Positions 35,160 through 43,609 of a DNA stretch of 43,609 nt are shown here, one piece after another (the stretch's first letter is position 1; the number at the start of each line of letters is the position of its first letter). The notes under the pieces are model-generated. The model saw only the letters and a program-made list of their open reading frames with translations, was not told the DNA's origin and searched no databases. Source of the stretch: Pseudomonadota bacterium (lineage in GTDB: Bacteria; Pseudomonadota; Gammaproteobacteria; CALCKW01); the NCBI GenBank assembly GCA_039196715.1, contig JBCCUP010000035.1, forward strand, positions 1-43,609, in the 5' to 3' direction. The translations under genes were made by a program, and so were the position numbers.

Positions 35160-36026
35160 GTGAGCGACAAAACCCCAGAGACCCTCGAGCCCGCCTTGTA
35201 TGTGGTGGCGACGCCTATCGGCAACCTGGGTGATCTGTCGCCGCGCGCTCGAGAGGTACTGGCCTCGGTCGATCGGGTGTACGCCGAGGACACACGGCAC
35301 AGCCAGCAGATGTTTCGTCGGGTCGGTGTAGCGGTCCGGGTGCGGTCCCTGCACCAACACAACGAGCGAGCCCGCGCCGACGAGGTGGCGGGCCTGGTCG
35401 CTGACGGGGGCGCCGTGGCGCTCGTCTCGGACGCGGGCACCCCGGTGATTTCGGACCCTGGTGGGCGCCTGGTTGACCACTTTCACGGGTTGGGGTTGGC
35501 TGTGCGCGCGGTGCCCGGCCCGTCGGCGGTTGTCGCTGCGCTGTCGGTCAGCGGTCTGTCCGCAGAGGGTTTTCGGTTCGGCGGCTTCCTGCCCGCCAAG
35601 GCGGGCGCGCGCGACCGGGCGCTGGCGGACGTCGCCGCGGTGGCGGACACATTGGTGTACTACGAGGCACCGCACCGGGTGCTCGCCACCTTGCAGGCCA
35701 TGCGCGCGCAGTTCGGCGGTGCGCGCCGAGCGACCCTGGTGCGCGAATTGACCAAGCGATTCGAAACCACGCGGCGCGCCTCTCTCGAGGTGTTGTGCGA
35801 CTGGGTCCAGCGCGACCCCGATCAGCAACGTGGAGAGATCGTGTTGGTCGTCGAGGGCTGCGCCGTCGGGGGGCGTGCCGATGCGCACGCGGCTGTGAAC
35901 GTCGACGCGGTGTTGCGCGCGCTGTCCGGTGCGCTGCCGCCGCGCCAGGCGGCGAGCCTGGCAGCACAGGTCCTCGGCGGCGAGAAGAACCACTGGTACC
36001 GCGAGATTCTCGCCCGAAAACCCTGA
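35160..36026 (+). CDS. rsmI: 16S rRNA 2'-O-methyltransferase RsmI
   Basis: Methylates the ribose of C1402 in 16S rRNA at the decoding centre, together with RsmH, which is also encoded in this window. 288 residues. The tetrapyrrole-methylase fold is shown by YVVATPIGNLGDLSPRA, YAEDTRHSQQMFRRVG, ALVSDAGTPVISDPG, PGPSAVVAALSVSGL and YYEAPHRVLATL. Translation begins with GTG 35160, with AGGA about 6 bases upstream. It ends 20 bases before the RNase P RNA. Confidence 0.95.
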   Translation: MSDKTPETLEPALYVVATPIGNLGDLSPRAREVLASVDRVYAEDTRHSQQMFRRVGVAVRVRSLHQHNERARADEVAGLVADGGAVALVSDAGTPVISDPGGRLVDHFHGLGLAVRAVPGPSAVVAALSVSGLSAEGFRFGGFLPAKAGARDRALADVAAVADTLVYYEAPHRVLATLQAMRAQFGGARRATLVRELTKRFETTRRASLEVLCDWVQRDPDQQRGEIVLVVEGCAVGGRADAHAAVNVDAVLRALSGALPPRQAASLAAQVLGGEKNHWYREILARKP

Positions 36027-36046
36027 ATAGAGCGCATACTCAGCGC

Positions 36047-36396
<350 letters not shown>

Positions 36397-36730
36397 CCTC
36401 TTTCCTCGGGCGCCGCGCGGAGGCAGGGCCACCTGCAGGTTGCCGGCCAGTGTGTTGGCTGTGCGGCAGCCGTCGCAACGGCACTCGCCCTTGCGGAGGG
36501 CGCCATCGCGGCAGTCACAGCGGCGGCGCTTCCCCCGGTCCGCAATCCCGCGTTACGGGCCTGACCCGGGACCGTCCGCTCAGCCTGTACTTGAAGTGAT
36601 TTTTCAATAGTCCGTGTAAGCGCATGAAATCCAAGGAAATGGACTTGGAGCCTTTGGATTCGCTGTCAGGGATGTCGCTAAGTGCTTGTGCTGTCTGCTT
36701 TTTTTTTGCCGCAGAAACCCCAAACGGTCC
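36397..36730. other. Intergenic region between rnpB and the mraZ promoter
   Basis: About 330 bases without a supportable gene. The first part is very GC-rich; on the minus strand an open frame at 36385-36552 would encode a Cys-rich peptide (CDCRDGALRKGECRCDGC) but has no start codon. The second part has lower GC and includes a run of nine T at about 36700-36708 with no convincing stem before it; CCAAG/CTTGG near 36623-36640 is only a weak hairpin. I see no tRNA or other RNA here. Confidence 0.5.
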
Positions 36731-36760
36731 TTGACCGCCTCTGTCGAGGTCACATATAGT
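36731..36760 (+). promoter_or_regulatory. Promoter of mraZ and the dcw cluster
   Basis: TTGACC (36731-36736) and TATAGT (36755-36760) are each 5 of 6 matches to the sigma-70 consensus, with an 18-base spacer. Transcription would start near 36767, just before the MraZ boxes and about 58 bases before the mraZ start. Confidence 0.65.
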
Positions 36761-36777
36761 TCCCGCCGTGGAGAAAA

Positions 36778-36812
36778 GTGGGTTATGGCGGTAAATAGGG
36801 GCAAATTGTGGG
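36778..36812 (+). promoter_or_regulatory. Degenerate MraZ-box array
   Basis: MraZ represses its own operon by binding TGGG-type direct repeats about 10 bases apart. Here GTGGG at 36778-36782 and at 36808-36812 are exactly 30 bases apart, with weaker copies GGCGG (36787-36791) and AGGGG (36797-36801) between. Position between promoter and start codon fits. The inner two copies are imperfect and shifted by a base. Confidence 0.55.
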
Positions 36813-36824
36813 AAATTCGGCTCA

Positions 36825-37316
36825 GTGAGCATCGGTTACTGCGGCATGTCCAGTGTGGGGCTGGACGCCAAAGGCCGGTTGTCGATTCCGACCAAATACC
36901 GTGAGCAGCTCTTGGCTGACTGCGACGGTTGCCTGGTGCTCTCTCTGGATCGGTCTCCTAATTTGTTGATGTTTCCGCTGCCAGTTTGGGATGTGTTGCA
37001 GCAAGAGCTGACGAGTATAGGTGCCAGTGACAAAGCCGTGCGGCTGCGGCGCCTGTACCTCGGCTCTGCCGAGCACGTGAAGATGGACAGTGCCGGTCGG
37101 GTGTTGGTGTCACCGGAGTTGCGCAAGCGCATCGGCCTCGAGACGGGGTCGGGTGCCAAGAAGGCGTGTGTCGTGGGTCAGGGTGGCAAGTTTGAAATCT
37201 GGCGTGAGGACACCTGGTCGGAGTACCTCGACGCCGTGATGGATGACGCCAAGGACCTCGATCTCGGCAGCGACGACGCGGATGCGCAGATCGCCAGCAG
37301 ACTGACCATGCTCTGA
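36825..37316 (+). CDS. mraZ: Transcriptional regulator MraZ
   Basis: Ring-forming DNA-binding protein with two SpoVT/AbrB-like domains, which regulates the dcw cluster and is antagonised by RsmH in E. coli. 163 residues, slightly longer than usual. The first domain has SVGLDAKGRLSIPTKYREQL and the second SAEHVKMDSAGRVLVSPELR, the paired D-x-x-GR signatures; GQGGKFEIWREDTW follows. The start is taken as GTG 36825 because the family N-terminus (M-F-R-G before the first strand) aligns with GYCG; ATG 36846 would remove it. The stop shares one base with the rsmH start. Confidence 0.92.
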   Translation: MSIGYCGMSSVGLDAKGRLSIPTKYREQLLADCDGCLVLSLDRSPNLLMFPLPVWDVLQQELTSIGASDKAVRLRRLYLGSAEHVKMDSAGRVLVSPELRKRIGLETGSGAKKACVVGQGGKFEIWREDTWSEYLDAVMDDAKDLDLGSDDADAQIASRLTML

Positions 37317-38239
37317 TGTCGAATCCCGGCCACCAGGCGGTATTGCTTGAGGAGGCTGTGGAGGCGGTGCTCGGGCCGACCGACGGGGTGTATGTCGATT
37401 GCACCTACGGGCGTGGCGGGCACTCGGAGCGGCTGCTCGGGCGGCTCGGTTCATCGGCATCGTTGCTCGCGCTCGATCGTGACGGCGCCGCCGAGGCGCA
37501 CGCAGCTCAACTGGCACAACGTGATCCACGGTTCCGATTTGTTCGGGCAAATTTTGCAACTCTGGAAAGCGTGCTTCGTGAACACGGATTGTGTGGCCAA
37601 GTGAACGGAATGTTGATGGATCTCGGTGTGTCCAGCCCGCAGCTTGATGAAGCCGAGCGGGGTTTCAGCTTTCGCCAGGACGGCCCGCTGGACATGCGGA
37701 TGGACACCTCGCAGGCGGTGACTGCTGCGGCGTGGCTGGCGTCGGCCGACGAGCAGGACATCGCGGACGCGCTCTACCTCTACGGCGAAGAGCGAAAGTC
37801 CCGGCGTATCGCTCGCCGGATCTGCGAGGCGCGCGATCGAGCGCCGATCCGCACCACGGCGGAGTTGGCGCGGCTGGTGTCCGGTGTTGTCGGGCGCGGT
37901 GACGGGAAGAAGCACCCGGCCACGCGCACCTTCCAGGCGATTCGGATGGTCGTGAACGGCGAGCTCGATGCGCTGCGAGACGGATTGCAGGCGGCCGAAT
38001 CCTGTTTGCCGGCCGGTGGCACGCTCGCCGTGATCAGCTTTCATTCCCTCGAAGACCGTCTGGTGAAACGGTTCTTTCGACCGGCCCCGGAGCACGACGT
38101 GCCGCGGGGTCTGCCGGTCGAGACGCGGCCGGCAGCCTGGCGTGTGCGTGGCAAGCCCGTGCGGGCCGGTGCGTCGGAGCTGTCAGGGAACGCGCGATCG
38201 CGCAGTGCGATCCTGCGCGTCGCGGAGCGCGCCGCATGA
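37316..38239 (+). CDS. rsmH: 16S rRNA N4-methyltransferase RsmH
   Basis: Methylates N4 of C1402 in 16S rRNA, complementing RsmI. 307 residues. The SAM-binding motif DCTYGRGGHSERLLGRLG is near residue 25. MDLGVSSPQLDEAERGFSF, GPLDMRMD, GKKHPATRTFQAIRMVVNGE and ISFHSLEDRLVKRFFR are the MraW-family signatures. It starts at ATG 37316 inside the mraZ stop (TGATG) and ends overlapping ftsL by 4 bases. Confidence 0.96.
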   Translation: MSNPGHQAVLLEEAVEAVLGPTDGVYVDCTYGRGGHSERLLGRLGSSASLLALDRDGAAEAHAAQLAQRDPRFRFVRANFATLESVLREHGLCGQVNGMLMDLGVSSPQLDEAERGFSFRQDGPLDMRMDTSQAVTAAAWLASADEQDIADALYLYGEERKSRRIARRICEARDRAPIRTTAELARLVSGVVGRGDGKKHPATRTFQAIRMVVNGELDALRDGLQAAESCLPAGGTLAVISFHSLEDRLVKRFFRPAPEHDVPRGLPVETRPAAWRVRGKPVRAGASELSGNARSRSAILRVAERAA

Positions 38240-38505
38240 ACCGCAACGTCTGGGTGCTGCCTTCGCTCTGGTTCGTGGTGTTCGTCAGTGCGCTCTCGGT
38301 GGTGTACAGCAAGCACGTCAGCCGTGAGCTGTTCGGCGAGCTGCGGTCCTACGAGCGAAAGCTCGACGAGTTGGAGGTGGACTGGAGCCAGCTCCAGCTG
38401 GAGTACGGCACGTGGTCCATGGACGCGCGCGTGGACGAGATCGCGCGTCGCCGGCTCGGCATGTACGCCCCGGATTTGCACGATGTCAGGATGATTCAGC
38501 TGTGA
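38236..38505 (+). CDS. ftsL: Cell division protein FtsL
   Basis: Small bitopic division protein of 89 residues; with FtsB and FtsQ it forms the complex that activates FtsWI. One N-terminal membrane helix (about residues 5-22, VLPSLWFVVFVSALSVVYS) is followed by a periplasmic coiled coil with the ERKLDELEVDWSQLQLEYGT leucine pattern. The conserved end reads RRRLGMYAPD. Sequence similarity within FtsL is low, so the call rests on size, topology and position between rsmH and ftsI. ATG 38236 overlaps the rsmH stop. Confidence 0.9.
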   Translation: MNRNVWVLPSLWFVVFVSALSVVYSKHVSRELFGELRSYERKLDELEVDWSQLQLEYGTWSMDARVDEIARRRLGMYAPDLHDVRMIQL

Positions 38506-40229
38506 AGCGACGTCAGGACCACATCGTCCAACCCTGGCGCCTGACGTTCATGTGCGTCGCGCTGGTGTGCATGGCAGCGGTGGTGCTCGGTCGTGCCTGG
38601 CAGTTGCAGGTTCACGAGCAGGATTTTCTTGTCAAGCAGGGCATTGCGCGGCACCAGCGCACGATCCCCGTACCCGCGTCGCGCGGGCGGATTCTGGACC
38701 GCAACGGTACGGCGCTGGCGGTCAGCACACCGATCAGCTCGGTCTGGGCCGAGCCGCAGAAACTGCGTCAACAGGACGGCGTGGTATCGACGCTGGCGTC
38801 GACTCTGTCGATCTCCGAGCCGCGGCTGCAGGCGGCGCTCGACAAGGCCTCGGCGACCAGTGAATTCATGTACGTCGCTCGGCACGTGGACCCGCGCATC
38901 GCAGACCAGGTGGCGGACCTCAAGCTCGAAGGCGTGCACTTGCAGCGCGAGTTTCGGCGCTACTACCCGGCCGGTGAGGTCGCCTCTCACGTGCTCGGGG
39001 CCACCAACATCGACGACCGCGGCATCGAAGGTATCGAGAACCTGTGGGATGAACTGCTGGCAGGCACCAGCGGTGCGCGTCGTGTGATGCGCGACCTCAA
39101 GGGCCGGGCTTTCTCCGAAGTCGAGTACATCGAGCGTGAACGCCCGGGTGGCGAATTGGTGCTGAGCCTCGACCGGCGTATCCAGTACCTGGCGTTCCGT
39201 GAGCTCAAGCGCGCTGTGGAGGTCCACGGTGCGCTGTCGGGCAGTGTGGTGGTGTTGCGGGCGCAGACCGGTGAGGTGTTGGCGCTTGCCAACCAGCCGT
39301 CGTTCAACCCGAATGCACCTGCCGCCGATCGCGATGCCAGTCGACGCAATCGCGCTGTGACAGACCCGCTCGAGCCAGGCTCGACGATCAAGCCCTTTAC
39401 CATCGCCGCGGCCCTCGAGTTGGGTGTGGTCGAGGCCGCAGAGGTCGTCGACACGGCACCCGGCACCTACCGGGTCGGGCGACTGGAAGTGAAGGACTTC
39501 CGCGACTACGGGGACCTGAGTCTCGAGGATATCCTGAAGAAGTCCAGCAACGTCGGCGTGACCAAGGTGTCGCTCGGCGCCGACCCGGCCAAGATGTGGG
39601 AGGTGCTTGACGAGCTCGGTTTCGGTCGCGACACCGGCAGTCTGTTCCCCGGGGAAAACTTCGGTGTGCTGCGACACGGCTCGAACTGGCGCCGGATCGA
39701 GCAGGCCACGATCGCCTACGGCTACGGTCTGTCCGCCACGCCACTGCAACTGGCGCGCGCGTACGCGGCGCTCGGCAACGACGGGGTGCTGCCGGAGATC
39801 AGTTTCCTCAAGCGCGACGACGCGAACTACCGTGGCCGTCGCGTGCTCTCGCCCGACGTTGCGCGCACGGTGCGCCGCATGCTCGAGTCCGTGGTCGAGC
39901 CCGGCGGCACAGGTGAGCGCGCACGCGTGGCGGGCTTCCGGGTTGCCGGCAAGACCGGCACGTCGCGCAAGCCCGCGCCGGGCGGGTACCGCGACGACAA
40001 GTACTACGCTTTTTTTGCAGGCATGGCGCCAGCGAGTGATCCCGAGCTGGTCGTGGTCGTGCTGATCGACGAGCCGAGTGGCAAGCAGTATTACGGCGGC
40101 GAAGTAGCCGCGCCGGCCTTCGCTTCGATCATGGCGGGTTCTCTGCGCGTGCTGGGCACGCCGATGGACGCCATCGAGCACCCGGCGCGGTTGGCGGCGG
40201 GCGAGCCCGAGCAGGGGGCGGCGCTGTGA
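38502..40229 (+). CDS. ftsI: Septal peptidoglycan transpeptidase FtsI (PBP3)
   Basis: Class B penicillin-binding protein, about 575 residues, which crosslinks septal peptidoglycan with FtsW. One membrane helix near residues 14-32 is followed by the pedestal domain (RGRILDRNGTALAVSTP) and the transpeptidase domain. The active-site motifs are S294-T-I-K in EPGSTIKPF, S348-S-N in KKSSNVGV and K484-T-G in GKTGTSRK, all intact. It starts at GTG 38502, which overlaps the ftsL stop (GTGA); upstream codons in this frame are inside ftsL. It overlaps murE by 4 bases. Confidence 0.96.
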   Translation: MKRRQDHIVQPWRLTFMCVALVCMAAVVLGRAWQLQVHEQDFLVKQGIARHQRTIPVPASRGRILDRNGTALAVSTPISSVWAEPQKLRQQDGVVSTLASTLSISEPRLQAALDKASATSEFMYVARHVDPRIADQVADLKLEGVHLQREFRRYYPAGEVASHVLGATNIDDRGIEGIENLWDELLAGTSGARRVMRDLKGRAFSEVEYIERERPGGELVLSLDRRIQYLAFRELKRAVEVHGALSGSVVVLRAQTGEVLALANQPSFNPNAPAADRDASRRNRAVTDPLEPGSTIKPFTIAAALELGVVEAAEVVDTAPGTYRVGRLEVKDFRDYGDLSLEDILKKSSNVGVTKVSLGADPAKMWEVLDELGFGRDTGSLFPGENFGVLRHGSNWRRIEQATIAYGYGLSATPLQLARAYAALGNDGVLPEISFLKRDDANYRGRRVLSPDVARTVRRMLESVVEPGGTGERARVAGFRVAGKTGTSRKPAPGGYRDDKYYAFFAGMAPASDPELVVVVLIDEPSGKQYYGGEVAAPAFASIMAGSLRVLGTPMDAIEHPARLAAGEPEQGAAL

Positions 40230-41710
40230 CCGCGCTGTCGCTCGGATCAGCAGAGCACGGGGTTGATCTGACCCGCCTGGTCGGTGCGCCAGTGTCGTCG
40301 CCGATTCGTGTCGGCGGACTGGCGCTGGACACGCGGCAGATCCGCCCCGGTGACGGCTTCGTCGCGCTGGCAGGCGCGGCGTCGCACGGGCTCGACCACC
40401 TTGCGCAGGCCGAGTCGGCCGGCGCCGCTGCCGTGGTGGTGGACGCCGCGGACGCTCAGCGCCTGAACGACACGGACACGGTCCTGCCAGGCTTTGCCGT
40501 CGACGGCTTGCGCGCGCGCTTGCCAGACTGGGCGCGCGCCGTGTCAGGCGATGTCGACGCGCGCCTCACCTTGTGCGGCGTGACCGGCACCGACGGCAAG
40601 ACCTCGACTGCGGTGTTTCTCGCCCAATTGATGCACACCGCCGGCGCACCGTGCGGTGTGCTTGGCACCCTCGGGACGGGCTTCCTCGGCGAGCTCGAAC
40701 CCGCGTCGCACACCACGGCCGACGTGTTTTCAACCTACCGTGCGCTGGCGGATGTCGCCGACGAGGGCGCACAGGCCGTTGCGATGGAAGTCTCCTCGCA
40801 CGCTCTCGACCAGGCGCGGGTGGGGGGCTTGTCTTACGCCGTGGGTGCGCTGACCAACATCGGGCGCGACCACCTCGACTACCACGGAACGCTCGAGCAT
40901 TACATCGCGGCCAAGCGCCGGCTGTTCCAGCAGCACGCCGTGCGCTCGGTCTTCAACCTCGACGACCCGGTGGGCGCACAGTGGTTTTCCGAGACGCCGG
41001 GCGCGCTCGGGTACAGCACAGCGGGCAGCGTGGACGCGCGCTGGCGCGGTGCGGTGCTCGACATGACGGCGACGGGTATGCGCTGCCGGATCGATGTCGG
41101 ATCGACACGCAGCATCGAGTGCGAGTTGCCCCTGTTGGGCCGCTTCAATTTGGCGAACGTGCTGTGTGCGTGTGCCATGGCCGACGCCGCCGGGCGCGCA
41201 CCGGCTGAGATCCTCTCGCGCCTGTCGGCATTGGCGCCTGTGGTCGGGCGACTCGAGTGCCTGCGCGCGCCAGGCCACGCGGTTGCCGTGATCGACTACG
41301 CCCACACCGAGCAGGCCCTGCGCAGCGCAGTACAGGCCGTGCGTGAGCACGTATCGGGCACCCTGTGGTGTGTGTTCGGGTGCGGTGGCGACCGTGATCC
41401 GGGCAAGCGCCCGGGCATGGCGCGCGCTGCCTGTCTGGCAGACCGTGTGGTGCTGACCACCGACAATCCCCGTTTCGAGTCGCCCGAGGCCATTGCCCGC
41501 GATGCGGCGCGGGGGCTGGTCAGCGGGCACCCGATCGAGACCATTCTCGATCGAACTGAAGCAATTGCCTTTGCCATGACGCATGCCTCCGCGAACGACT
41601 GCGTGCTGATCGCCGGCAAGGGTCACGAGCCCTACCAGGACATTCGCGGTCAGCGTGTCCCGTTCAGCGACCACGCCGTCGTGCGAGCCCATTTCGGGGG
41701 TGTGCTGTGA
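40226..41710 (+). CDS. murE: UDP-MurNAc-tripeptide ligase MurE (meso-DAP adding)
   Basis: Cytoplasmic ligase that adds the third residue to UDP-MurNAc-L-Ala-D-Glu. 494 residues. The ATP site is GVTGTDGKTS (118-127). NIGRDHLDYHGTLEHYIAAK and the C-terminal domain (VIDYAHTEQAL, FGCGGDRDPGKRPGM) are typical. D413-N-P-R416 is the motif that selects meso-diaminopimelate, so the peptidoglycan is of the mDAP type expected for a Gram-negative. GTG start 40226 overlaps the ftsI stop and the end overlaps murF by 4 bases. Confidence 0.96.
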   Translation: MTALSLGSAEHGVDLTRLVGAPVSSPIRVGGLALDTRQIRPGDGFVALAGAASHGLDHLAQAESAGAAAVVVDAADAQRLNDTDTVLPGFAVDGLRARLPDWARAVSGDVDARLTLCGVTGTDGKTSTAVFLAQLMHTAGAPCGVLGTLGTGFLGELEPASHTTADVFSTYRALADVADEGAQAVAMEVSSHALDQARVGGLSYAVGALTNIGRDHLDYHGTLEHYIAAKRRLFQQHAVRSVFNLDDPVGAQWFSETPGALGYSTAGSVDARWRGAVLDMTATGMRCRIDVGSTRSIECELPLLGRFNLANVLCACAMADAAGRAPAEILSRLSALAPVVGRLECLRAPGHAVAVIDYAHTEQALRSAVQAVREHVSGTLWCVFGCGGDRDPGKRPGMARAACLADRVVLTTDNPRFESPEAIARDAARGLVSGHPIETILDRTEAIAFAMTHASANDCVLIAGKGHEPYQDIRGQRVPFSDHAVVRAHFGGVL

Positions 41711-43056
41711 TCAGCTTGGCGTTCTCAGACATCGCGGCCCAGGTGGGAGGCACCTTGCTCGGCGGTGAACTCGAGCTGCGGCGCGTCAGTGTCGACACAC
41801 GCACGCTGCAGCGGGGCGATGTGTATTTTGCGCTGACCGGTGACCAGTTTGACGGCCACCAGTTTGTCGAAGACGCGGTCGCGCGAGGCGCGGCCGGCGT
41901 GGTGGTTGAGCGCGAGTGCGGTGTCTTGGTGCCACAACTCGTTGTGCGCGATGCGCGCCGCGCGCTCGGAGACAGTGCCGCGCTCTGGTGTGCTCGAACG
42001 ACAGCCCGCCGCATCGCTTTGACCGGCAGCAACGGCAAGACCACTGTCAAGGAAATGCTGCGCTCGATCCTGACACGGCTCGGCGAGACGCTGGCGACCG
42101 AAGGCAACCTCAATAACGATGTCGGGTTGCCTCTGACGCTGTTCCGCTTGACCGAGTCCACCGAGTACGCGGTGCTGGAGATGGGCGCCAACCACGCCGG
42201 CGAGATCGACCGCCTGGCGTCGCTGGTCAAGCCTGACATCGCCGTCGTGAACAATGTCGGGCCCGCCCACCTGGACGGTTTCGGCAGTTTGCACGGTGTG
42301 GCTGCAGCCAAGGGTGAGATTTACGAGCACCTCGTTGGCCCTGGCGTCGCGGTGATCAACCTCGACGAGTTTGCAGCGGATGACTGGCTGGCACGCTCCA
42401 CCGGTAGTACTGTGCTTGGCTTTTCGATGCGCGGTGTCGGCGACCTGCAGGGACGCATCGTCAGCGACGGTGTGCTCGAGGTCAGCGAAGCGGGTGAAAC
42501 CCACACGATCGAGCTGCCGCTGGCCGGTGAGCACAATCTCTGCAATGCCTTGACGGCGGCGGCGGTCTGCCGCGGGCTCGGTGTTGCGTGGGCTGATATC
42601 CCGTTGGGCCTGGCGGCCATGCACGCGGTACCCGGCCGCCTCGTGCCACAGGCCTTCGGCTCCGTGCACGTGCTGGATGACAGCTACAACGCCAACCCGG
42701 CTTCGACGCTCGCTGCACTGAAAGTGCTGGCAGCGCAACGGGGTGGACGCCGCTGGTGCGTGCTCGGCGAGATGGCGGAGCTCGGCGACGAGGCGGGCGA
42801 GTTACATGGCAAGGTCGGCAAGCAGGCGGCGCAACTCGGCATCGAGTGTTTCCTGAGTATTGGTCGTCACGCCGTCGATGCCCGCCGCGGATTCGGCGCC
42901 AAGGGGCTTGATTTTCAGGATCAGGATGCCTTGATTGCCGAACTGGTCGACGGGGTGCAGGCCGGTGATAGCGTGCTCGTCAAGGGGTCTCGACTCGCTC
43001 GCATGGAGAACGTTGTTGACGCATTGCGTGCGGCCCTGTCGGAGTCGTGCGCGTGA
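41707..43056 (+). CDS. murF: UDP-MurNAc-pentapeptide synthetase MurF
   Basis: Adds D-Ala-D-Ala to UDP-MurNAc-tripeptide, completing the cytoplasmic pentapeptide. 449 residues. The substrate-binding N-terminus contains VDTRTLQRGDVYFALTGDQF; the ATP-binding loop is LTGSNGKTTVKEML (from residue 105); then EGNLNNDVGLPLTL, LEMGANHAGEI, and the C-terminal DDSYNANPAST and VLGEMAELGDEAGELH. It starts at GTG 41707 within the murE stop (GTGA) and overlaps mraY by 4 bases. Confidence 0.96.
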   Translation: MISLAFSDIAAQVGGTLLGGELELRRVSVDTRTLQRGDVYFALTGDQFDGHQFVEDAVARGAAGVVVERECGVLVPQLVVRDARRALGDSAALWCARTTARRIALTGSNGKTTVKEMLRSILTRLGETLATEGNLNNDVGLPLTLFRLTESTEYAVLEMGANHAGEIDRLASLVKPDIAVVNNVGPAHLDGFGSLHGVAAAKGEIYEHLVGPGVAVINLDEFAADDWLARSTGSTVLGFSMRGVGDLQGRIVSDGVLEVSEAGETHTIELPLAGEHNLCNALTAAAVCRGLGVAWADIPLGLAAMHAVPGRLVPQAFGSVHVLDDSYNANPASTLAALKVLAAQRGGRRWCVLGEMAELGDEAGELHGKVGKQAAQLGIECFLSIGRHAVDARRGFGAKGLDFQDQDALIAELVDGVQAGDSVLVKGSRLARMENVVDALRAALSESCA

Positions 43057-43609
43057 TTCTTCTCCTCACAGACTGGCTGGGTCAGCTGGACAGCGGGTTC
43101 GGCGTGCTGCAATACATCACGCTGCGCTCGATCATGGCCGCGCTCACGGCCTTGCTTATCTCGTTGATGATCGGCCCTCGTCTGATCCGTTTCCTGTCGC
43201 GCGAGAGCATTGGCCAGCAGGTTCGGGAGGACGGCCCGAGCAGCCATTTCGACAAACGCGGCACGCCGACCATGGGCGGTGCCCTGATCCTCGTCGCCAT
43301 GGCGGTGTCGGTGTTGCTTTGGGCGGACCTTGGCGTCCACCAGGTCTGGATTGTGTTGCTGACGACACTCGCCTTTGGCGTCATCGGTTGGGTGGACGAC
43401 TACCGGAAGATCGTCAAGCAGAACAGTGCGGGCCTCTCGGCGCGCGAGAAGTACGGCTGGCAGTCTTTGTGTGCGGCGGTGGCTGCGATCACCCTGTATC
43501 TGTTGGCCACCTCGTCGCTCGAGACCACCCTGATCGTACCGTTCTTCAAGGATGTCACCGTGGCGCTCGGCGTGCTGTTCATTCCCTTTGCGTACTTCGT
43601 CATTGTCGG
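43053..43609 (+). CDS. mraY: Phospho-MurNAc-pentapeptide transferase MraY (partial)
   Basis: First membrane step of peptidoglycan synthesis: transfers phospho-MurNAc-pentapeptide to undecaprenyl phosphate to make lipid I. The frame is open from GTG 43053, which overlaps the murF stop, to the right edge of the window, giving the first 185 residues. The N-terminus LLLTDWLGQLDSGFGVLQYI, the loop KRGTPTMGGALILVA, and the catalytic pair D115-D116 in GWVDDYRKI are as in E. coli MraY, followed by GLSAREKYGWQSL. The C-terminal half lies outside the window. Confidence 0.95.
   Translation, partial: MILLLTDWLGQLDSGFGVLQYITLRSIMAALTALLISLMIGPRLIRFLSRESIGQQVREDGPSSHFDKRGTPTMGGALILVAMAVSVLLWADLGVHQVWIVLLTTLAFGVIGWVDDYRKIVKQNSAGLSAREKYGWQSLCAAVAAITLYLLATSSLETTLIVPFFKDVTVALGVLFIPFAYFVIV

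Noticed and set aside
36600-36720. Terminator ending in the T9 run before mraZ
   Set aside because: The T run is striking, but no stable stem lies directly before it. Only a weak CCAAG/CTTGG pairing occurs some 60 bases upstream.

Overview
The window looks like a GC-rich (roughly two thirds G+C by eye) chromosomal segment from a free-living gammaproteobacterium. The evidence is the conserved neighbourhoods: lptC-lptA-lptB-rpoN-hpf-ptsN, petABC-sspAB, yraN-lpoA-rsmI-rnpB and the mraZ-rsmH-ftsL-ftsI-murE-murF-mraY division/cell-wall cluster. LpoA, SspA and SspB are gammaproteobacterial-type proteins. The HprK-RapZ-HPr-EI set behind ptsN is the arrangement of lineages such as Xanthomonadales/Chromatiales rather than enterics. 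I cannot name the genus. Genes are densely packed, often with 1-4 nt overlaps and GTG starts.

Layout: (1) 1-5320, transport: end of a TctD-like response regulator, the divergent tripartite tricarboxylate transporter tctCBA, and a BCCT osmolyte transporter. (2) 5378-9128, accessory genes: DUF2797 protein, two glutathione-S-transferase-family proteins, an EamA exporter and a broken DUF1428 (YbaA-like) gene. (3) 9125-21182, one long minus-strand block reading yrbG-kdsD-lptC-lptA-lptB / rpoN / hpf-ptsN-hprK-rapZ-ptsH-ptsI-mgtE: LPS precursor synthesis and LPS transport, sigma-54, and a complete nitrogen-type phosphotransferase chain. (4) 21526-26656, plus strand: murA, short-form hisG, two tandem DAHP synthases and hisC. 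(5) 26677-28639: minus-strand DegS-like protease and plus-strand Nif3-like protein. (6) 28694-32597: cytochrome bc1 operon petABC, terminator, sspAB. (7) 32637-36396: short tandem repeat, yraN and lpoA (minus), rsmI and the RNase P RNA (plus). (8) 36731-43609: mraZ promoter with degenerate MraZ boxes and the start of the dcw cluster, running off the end inside mraY.

How the parts work together: much of the window serves the cell envelope. KdsD makes the Kdo precursor arabinose-5-phosphate; LptA/B/C move LPS; MurA, MurE, MurF and MraY make lipid-linked peptidoglycan precursor; FtsI and LpoA concern its polymerisation and crosslinking; RapZ links envelope precursor supply to regulation; DegS senses envelope stress. 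EI, HPr, EIIA-Ntr and HprK form a regulatory phosphorelay with no sugar permease in view.

I found no convincing undescribed multi-gene system. The most useful oddities are a DUF1428 gene interrupted by one in-frame TAG, two DAHP synthases where hisD usually sits between hisG and hisC, absence of kdsC and of the mla genes from their usual places, layered direct repeats in the tctD-tctC control region, an AT-rich palindrome-bearing island before rpoN, and 15-bp tandem repeats after sspB.
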